Below are positions 4,904-8,488 of a DNA stretch of 8,488 nucleotides, piece after piece (position 1 is the stretch's first letter; every line of letters begins with the position of its first letter). The stretch comes from an uncultured Microbacteriaceae bacterium. Lineage in GTDB: Bacteria; Actinomycetota; Actinomycetes; Actinomycetales; Microbacteriaceae. The stretch spans positions 1-8,488 of the forward strand of contig CAMLMQ010000133.1 of the NCBI GenBank assembly GCA_946481135.1. Direction: 5' to 3'. The position numbers and the translations under genes were made by a program. The notes under the pieces are model-generated. The model saw only the letters and a program-made list of their open reading frames with translations. It had not been told where the DNA came from and did no database searches.

Positions 4904-7549
4904 TCAGTGGGCCGCCGCATCCCAGTTTGCCCCGGCCCCGACCTGCACGTCGAGGGGCACGCTCAGCTCGGCGGCGTGCGACATGCGGTCGATGAGGATC
5001 GCGGAGACCTCCTCCAACTCGAAGGACGTCGTCTCCAGCACGAGTTCGTCGTGCACCTGCAGCAGCATCCGCGACGAGAGCCCGCGTTCCCGCAGGTCGG
5101 CGTCGACCCCGAGCATCGCGATCTTGATGATGTCGGCCGCGGTGCCCTGGATCGAGGAGTTGAGCGCCTGGCGCTCCGCGTTCTCGCGCAGCGTGCGGTT
5201 GGTCGACGCGAGGTCGCCGAACGGGCGGCGGCGCCCGAAGAGGGTCGTCGTGAAGCCGTCCACGCGGGCCTGCTCGACCACCCCGCGGAGGTAGTCGCGT
5301 ACGCCGCCGAAACGCGCGAGGTAGTCGGCGATGAGCTCGCGCGCCTCCGACACCTCGATGCGCAGCTGCTTGCTGAGGCCGAACGGCGAGAGCCCGTATG
5401 CGAGGCCGTACGACATCGCCTTGACCTTCGTGCGCATCGTCGGGGTGACGTCGGCCGGGTCGACGGCGAACACGCGCGCGCCGACGAAGCGGTGCAGGTC
5501 CTCGCCGGAGTTGAACGCCTCGATGAGCCCGGCGTCTTCGGAGAGGTGCGCCATGATGCGCATCTCGATCTGCGAGTAGTCGGCCGTGAGCAGCGTGTCG
5601 TAGCCCTCGCCCGGGATGAACGCGGTGCGCACTTCGCGTCCGACCTCGGTCTTGATCGGGATGTTCTGCAGGTTCGGGTCGTTCGACGCGAGCCGCCCGG
5701 TCGCCGAGCCGGTCTGCTCGTAGTTGGTGTGCACGCGTCCGTCGGCCGCGATGCCCTTCTGCAGCGTCTCGACGATCTGCCGGATCTTGGTGGCATCACG
5801 ATGCTGCAGGAGAAGGTCGAGGAACGGGTGCGGGTTGAGGTCCTGGAGGTCTTGCAACGACTGCGCGTCGGTCGAGAAACCCGTCTTGTTCGACCGGGTC
5901 TTCGGCATGCCGAGCTGGTCGAACAGCACCTCCTGCAGCTGCTTCGGCGAGCCGAGGTTGATCTCCCGGCCGATCTCGGCGTACGCCCGCGCGGCGATGT
6001 CGGCGACCTGGGTGCCGAGCCGTTCGTTGAGTTCCGTGAGCACGGGCGCGCTGACCGTCACGCCCGCGGTCTCCATGCGCGCGAGCACCGGACCGAGGGG
6101 CACCTCGATGTCGTGGAGCACCCGCAGCGACCCGGCGTCGAGGCGTCCGGCGAGCTCGATCGCGAGGCGGCGCACGAACCAGGCCTCGCTCGCCGGGCTC
6201 AGCGCCTCGGTCTCGGGCACGAGCTGGTTCGGGTCGGGCTGCGGCAGGTGCTCGCCGAGGTAGTAGTAGACGAGCGATGCGAGCGTCTCGGAGCGCTGCG
6301 ACGGACGCAGCAGCCACGCCTGCAGGGCGGGATCGAGATCGACGCCCGCGAGTTCGACCCCGGCCGCCGCGAGCGTCTTGCCCTGACGCTTCGCGTCGTA
6401 GACGTGCTTGGGCGACGGGCCGGCGAGCCACGCGGCGAGCACCGGCTCGCCCCACGGCACCCAGGCCGAGTCGGACTCCCCCGCGATCCCGACGCCCTCG
6501 ATCGCGCCGCCCGCGATCGCGACCCGCACGCCGAGCGGCGCCGTGCCGTCGGCGGACTGCCGATCGAGCCACGACTCCAGCTCGACCCCCGTGGGGGTCT
6601 GCACGGGGGGGAGGTCGCTCGCGGCGGCCCCGCCATCCGTCAGCTGCGCCTCGTCGGTGACGCCCTCGATCTTCAGCAGCCGCTCCAGCAGCGCCTTGAA
6701 CTGGAGGCGGCCGAAGATCTCGCGCACGGCCTCGACGTCCATCGGGCGACGCGCGACGTCGGCCGGGGCGATCGGCAGCTCGACATCCGTCACGAGCCGA
6801 TTGAGCTTGCGGTTGCGGATCGCCCGGTCACGCTGCTCGCGCAGGTTGTTGCCGACCACGCCGCCGATCTCGTCGGCGTGGGCGAGCAGGTTCTCGACCG
6901 TGCCGTACTGCTGGATCCACTTGACGGCCGTCTTCTCGCCGACCTTGTCGATGCCGATGAGGTTGTCGCTCGTCTCGCCCACGAGGGCCGCGATCTCGGG
7001 GTACTGCTCGGGCTCGATGCCGTACTTCTCGACCACCGCGTCCCGGTCGTAGCGCTTGAGCTCGGACACGCCGCGCGCGTTCGGATAAAGCAGGGTGATG
7101 TCGGGGCCGACGAGTTGGATCGTGTCGCGGTCGCCCGACGTGACGAGCACGTCGAAGCCCTGGGCCGCGCCCTGCGTCGCGAGCGTCGCGATGATGTCGT
7201 CGGCCTCGAAGCCCTCGACCTCGAGGGTCGGGATGCTCATCGCCTTCAGCGCATCCTGCAGCAGAGGGATCTGCCCCTTGAACTCCGACGGCGTCTCGCC
7301 GCGCGTGCCCTTGTACTCGGGGTACTCGGCGGTGCGGAACGAGACGCGCGACTTGTCGAACGCGACGGCGAGGTGGGTCGGCTTCTCGTTCTGCAGCAGC
7401 AGGTTGAGCATCGAGAGGAAGCCGTGGATGGCGTTCGTGTGCTGGCCGTCGCGCGTCACGAAGGAGTCGATCGGCAGCGCGTAGAACGCGCGGAACGCGA
7501 GGGAGTGGCCGTCGATGAGCAGGAGCGTAGGCTTTTTCGAGTCCGGCAC
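4904..7549 (-). CDS. polA: DNA polymerase I
   Basis: Pol I removes RNA primers and fills gaps in replication and excision repair. From the GTG at 7549 it has 881 residues. Residues 1-300 are the 5' nuclease (LLIDGHSLAFRAFYAL; EADD at 115-118; SGDRD at 138-142; GETSDN at 191-196; helix-hairpin-helix GIDKVGEKTA). Residues about 320-470 fold like the 3'-5' exonuclease but lack its acidic FDTET-type motif, so proofreading is probably absent, as in mycobacterial Pol I. The polymerase part has SATGRLASNDPNLQNIP, motif A DYSQIE (D657), the O-helix KAMSYGLAYG (K710, Y714, Y718) and motif C QVHDE (D834, E835). Y714 replaces the Phe762 of E. coli Pol I. I preferred the GTG because homologues begin right at this point and a TAGGCT box ends 7 nt upstream. 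The in-frame ATG at 7567 has GGGAG only 2 nt away, and extension to 7693 would add unrelated sequence and overlap the thioesterase gene. Confidence 0.97.
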   Translation of the reverse strand: MPDSKKPTLLLIDGHSLAFRAFYALPIDSFVTRDGQHTNAIHGFLSMLNLLLQNEKPTHLAVAFDKSRVSFRTAEYPEYKGTRGETPSEFKGQIPLLQDALKAMSIPTLEVEGFEADDIIATLATQGAAQGFDVLVTSGDRDTIQLVGPDITLLYPNARGVSELKRYDRDAVVEKYGIEPEQYPEIAALVGETSDNLIGIDKVGEKTAVKWIQQYGTVENLLAHADEIGGVVGNNLREQRDRAIRNRKLNRLVTDVELPIAPADVARRPMDVEAVREIFGRLQFKALLERLLKIEGVTDEAQLTDGGAAASDLPPVQTPTGVELESWLDRQSADGTAPLGVRVAIAGGAIEGVGIAGESDSAWVPWGEPVLAAWLAGPSPKHVYDAKRQGKTLAAAGVELAGVDLDPALQAWLLRPSQRSETLASLVYYYLGEHLPQPDPNQLVPETEALSPASEAWFVRRLAIELAGRLDAGSLRVLHDIEVPLGPVLARMETAGVTVSAPVLTELNERLGTQVADIAARAYAEIGREINLGSPKQLQEVLFDQLGMPKTRSNKTGFSTDAQSLQDLQDLNPHPFLDLLLQHRDATKIRQIVETLQKGIAADGRVHTNYEQTGSATGRLASNDPNLQNIPIKTEVGREVRTAFIPGEGYDTLLTADYSQIEMRIMAHLSEDAGLIEAFNSGEDLHRFVGARVFAVDPADVTPTMRTKVKAMSYGLAYGLSPFGLSKQLRIEVSEARELIADYLARFGGVRDYLRGVVEQARVDGFTTTLFGRRRPFGDLASTNRTLRENAERQALNSSIQGTAADIIKIAMLGVDADLRERGLSSRMLLQVHDELVLETTSFELEEVSAILIDRMSHAAELSVPLDVQVGAGANWDAAAH

Positions 7550-7556
7550 GGCCCCC

Positions 7557-7562
7557 AGCCTA
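7557..7562 (-). promoter_or_regulatory. Possible leaderless -10 box for polA
   Basis: TAGGCT on the minus strand ends 7 nt before the GTG at 7549, which would put the transcription start at or beside the start codon. It is the same hexamer at almost the same distance as before the DUF885 gene. No recognisable -35 box lies 16-18 nt upstream. The 46-bp space to the divergent thioesterase GTG must hold both genes' initiation signals. Confidence 0.3.
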
Positions 7563-7595
7563 GCCATCGCTCCCGACACCCCTGGAGGACCCCCG

Positions 7596-8021
7596 GTGAC
7601 CCAGTACCCCGCCGACCTGCACCCCGATCTGCTCGCCCGATTCGCCAACGGAGGGGGCGCGCTGTCGAACAAGATGGGCATCGAGTTCGACATCCTCGGC
7701 GCCGACTACTCGGTCGCGCGGATGCCGGTCGAGGGCAACACGCAGGTCGTCGGCATCCTGCACGGCGGCGCCCACGTCGTGCTCGGCGAGTCGCTCGGGT
7801 CGCTCTCGTCGGCGATCCACGGCGGGCCCGACCACGTGGCCGTCGGCATCGAGATCAACGCGTCGCACACGCGCTCCGTCGACTCGGGCTGGGTGACCGG
7901 CACGTGCCGCGCGATCTCGCTGGGACGCACCCTGTGCACCCACGAGATCGTGATCACCGACGAGGGCGGCAACCGCCTCTCGACGGTGCGGATGACGAAC
8001 TACCTCAAGAGGATCCGCTGA
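7596..8021 (+). CDS. Hotdog-fold acyl-CoA thioesterase (MenI/EntH-like)
   Basis: This 141-residue protein is a PaaI/YdiI-type hotdog thioesterase, which hydrolyses acyl-CoA or aryl-CoA thioesters in the cytosol. GILHGGAHVVLGESLGS (residues 53-69) carries the family signature: H56-G57-G58 and Glu65 as the expected catalytic acid. The HGG-x6-E-S-x-GS pattern resembles EntH and MenI (1,4-dihydroxy-2-naphthoyl-CoA hydrolase) more than Asp-type PaaI. Later conserved parts are GIEINASHTRSV (84-95), GRTLCTHEIVI and LSTVRMTNY. A MenI role in menaquinone synthesis is possible but inferred; no men gene is nearby. The GTG at 7596 has a GGAGGA Shine-Dalgarno 6 nt upstream (7584-7589), which decides the start; longer versions would run into polA. 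It diverges from polA and converges on the ANTAR gene. The TGA is the first part of a long stem-loop arm. Confidence 0.92.
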   Translation: MTQYPADLHPDLLARFANGGGALSNKMGIEFDILGADYSVARMPVEGNTQVVGILHGGAHVVLGESLGSLSSAIHGGPDHVAVGIEINASHTRSVDSGWVTGTCRAISLGRTLCTHEIVITDEGGNRLSTVRMTNYLKRIR

Positions 8022-8088
8022 CCCTCGGGCCGAGATCTCGAGACGCGACGCGCTGCGCGCGGCGCGGCGACCTCGGCCTCGAGGGTCA
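8019..8088. terminator. Large near-perfect stem-loop beginning in the thioesterase stop codon
   Basis: TGACCCTCG (8019-8027) pairs with CGAGGGTCA (8080-8088), and GGCCGAG (8028-8034) with CTCGGCC (8072-8078), leaving only T8079 bulged. This makes a 16-bp stem around a 37-nt GC-rich loop that itself can form CGCG-CTG-CGCG (8049-8059). The stem is symmetrical and lies between convergent genes, so it can act as a terminator on either strand, although no T-run follows. It may also be a copy of a dispersed intergenic palindrome: many Microbacteriaceae genomes carry CTCGAGACGC-type palindromic repeats, and CTCGAGACGC occurs in this loop (8037-8046). That link is from memory and unverified. Confidence 0.55.
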
Positions 8089-8165
8089 CGATCTGCTGGT
8101 ATTGGCTGAGCGCGATCTCGACTCGTCGTCGTCGTCGGGACGTCGCTATCCGATGTCGCGGCACG
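8089..8165. other. Non-coding convergent spacer with a CGT trinucleotide run
   Basis: No gene is supported here. The only simple structure is a short run of CGT units at 8124-8136. The frame of the thioesterase stays open after its stop up to 8276 and an Arg-rich minus-strand frame also crosses, but neither shows protein-like composition or a ribosome-binding site. Confidence 0.4.
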
Positions 8166-8187
8166 GACACGCCGGCGACACGCCGGC
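8166..8187. repeat. Perfect 11-nt tandem duplication
   Basis: GACACGCCGGC occurs at 8166-8176 and again immediately at 8177-8187 without mismatch. It lies in non-coding DNA between the convergent genes and looks like a recent slippage duplication. The second copy overlaps the left arm of the inverted repeat at 8182-8229. Confidence 0.7.
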
Positions 8188-8229
8188 CGCGGTGCGACCC
8201 GTCCTCGGAGGACGCCACTGACGGCCGGC
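8182..8229. repeat. Nested inverted repeats in the convergent spacer
   Basis: GCCGGCC (8182-8188) is complementary to GGCCGGC (8223-8229). Between them CGTCCT (8200-8205) pairs with AGGACG (8209-8214) over a CGG loop. Together they can form a two-tier hairpin. GCCGGCC is close to self-complementary, so the outer pairing is weak evidence; the inner 6-bp stem is clean. Possible role: back-up terminator for the thioesterase or the ANTAR gene. Confidence 0.4.
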
Positions 8230-8259
8230 AGATCCCCGACCTCATGCGCTCCGGGCTCA

Positions 8260-8291
8260 AGCGCCCCGCGCTGTGAGCCTTACGCTCTCAC
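8260..8291 (-). terminator. Possible terminator of the ANTAR gene
   Basis: On the minus strand two small hairpins follow one another. GTGAG (8291-8287, containing the TGA stop) can pair with CTCAC (8277-8273) across a 9-nt loop. Right after it AGCGC (8272-8268) pairs with GCGCT (8264-8260) over GGG. There is no T-run, so this is a GC-type terminator at best. Confidence 0.35.
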
Positions 8292-8488
8292 TTCTTCGGC
8301 GCGAGCTGCTCGATGATCGCCTGGGCGACGTCGTGCATCGTCAGGCGGCGGTCCATCGACGCCTTCTGGATCCAGCGGAAGGCCTCGGGCTCCGAGAGCC
8401 CCATCTTCTCGTTGAGCAGACCCTTCGCCCGGTCGACGAGCTTGCGGGTCTCGAAGCGCTCGACCATGTCGGCGACCTCGGCCTCGAG
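8288..8488 (-). CDS. ANTAR-domain response regulator, 3' part (PdtaR-like)
   Basis: Only the last 66 codons and the TGA (8290-8288) are in the window; the frame is open to the right edge. They form a complete ANTAR RNA-binding domain: a coiled-coil lead-in (LEAEVADMVERFETRKLVDR), then AKGLLNEKMGLSEPEAFRWI, ASMDRRLTMHDVAQAII and a QLAPKK tail. The Ala-x-x-x-Leu, EAF and late A-x-x-I/V positions fit the family. ANTAR proteins bind paired hexaloop hairpins in nascent RNA and prevent termination. In the PdtaR group an N-terminal receiver domain is phosphorylated by PdtaS; here that part would lie beyond the edge and cannot be confirmed. The position upstream of polA on the same strand matches pdtaR (Rv1626) in M. 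tuberculosis, which supports orthology. The thioesterase gene converges on it from the other side. Confidence 0.92.
   Translation of the reverse strand, partial: LEAEVADMVERFETRKLVDRAKGLLNEKMGLSEPEAFRWIQKASMDRRLTMHDVAQAIIEQLAPKK

Noticed and set aside
2562..5294. A 910-codon open frame on the plus strand
   Set aside because: Mirror frame of the DUF885 gene, ptsH and the polA 3' end; low-complexity Arg/Leu/Val composition and no domain.
7550..7693. Longer polA N-terminus from 7693
   Set aside because: It would add 48 residues that match nothing typical of Pol I and would overlap the start of the divergent thioesterase gene, which has a strong ribosome-binding site.
4421..8221. A 1266-codon open frame on the plus strand
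   Set aside because: It is antisense to polA, ptsH and part of the DUF885 gene, and is very rich in Arg, Glu, Asp and Val in the way expected of the mirror frame of GC-rich genes. It has no recognisable domain.
8000..8260. An 86-codon minus-strand frame in the convergent spacer
   Set aside because: It overlaps the thioesterase 3' end and the large stem-loop, is Arg/Ser-rich and shows no family motif. I see no convincing ribosome-binding site.
8022..8276. In-frame open extension of the thioesterase beyond its TGA
   Set aside because: 84 codons without a stop are expected in DNA this GC-rich. The extension is Arg-rich, unlike the thioesterase, and homologous proteins end near the first stop as far as I recall.

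Overview
The window is very GC-rich and reads as chromosomal DNA of an actinomycete, most likely of the Microbacteriaceae type. This is inferred from gene content, GC-rich codon use, GTG starts, an ANTAR regulator and the polA/rpsA neighbourhood; no marker in the window fixes the genus. Nearly all of it is one minus-strand run of genes, read from the right edge: an ANTAR-domain regulator (3' end only), polA, an HPr phosphocarrier (ptsH), a DUF885 metallopeptidase-like protein, a TIGR01777 epimerase-like protein, a DUF3494 surface protein with a broken frame, and rpsA (5' part only). The one plus-strand gene is a hotdog-fold thioesterase that diverges from polA.

Right side (7550-8488): polA and the thioesterase start back to back, 46 bp apart. 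The thioesterase converges on the ANTAR gene across about 266 bp with no convincing gene. That stretch holds a 16-bp near-perfect stem that begins inside the thioesterase stop codon, an 11-nt tandem duplication, a nested inverted repeat and a small hairpin beyond the ANTAR stop. The order ANTAR regulator, opposing gene, polA, rpsA recalls the pdtaR-polA-rpsA region of Mycobacterium tuberculosis.

Middle (1907-7549): polA, ptsH, the DUF885 gene and the epimerase gene are separated by only 31-36 nt and may be co-transcribed. The DUF885 gene also has its own candidate leaderless promoter overlapping the ptsH stop. The four products have no obvious shared pathway (DNA repair and replication, PTS phosphotransfer, peptide hydrolysis, sugar-nucleotide-like redox), so this looks like a housekeeping transcription unit rather than a dedicated system.

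Left side (1-1906): a secreted, LPXTG-anchored DUF3494 (ice-binding-like fold) protein lies between the epimerase gene and rpsA. Its frame is broken at a run of five Gs, and its Ig-like module seems to have lost its middle. Upstream of it are a weak DtxR-like palindrome and a hairpin. rpsA begins at 561 and leaves the window at base 1.

I did not find a convincing new biological system. The points most worth checking are the frameshift in the DUF3494 gene, the two leaderless-type starts and the structured convergent region at 8019-8291.
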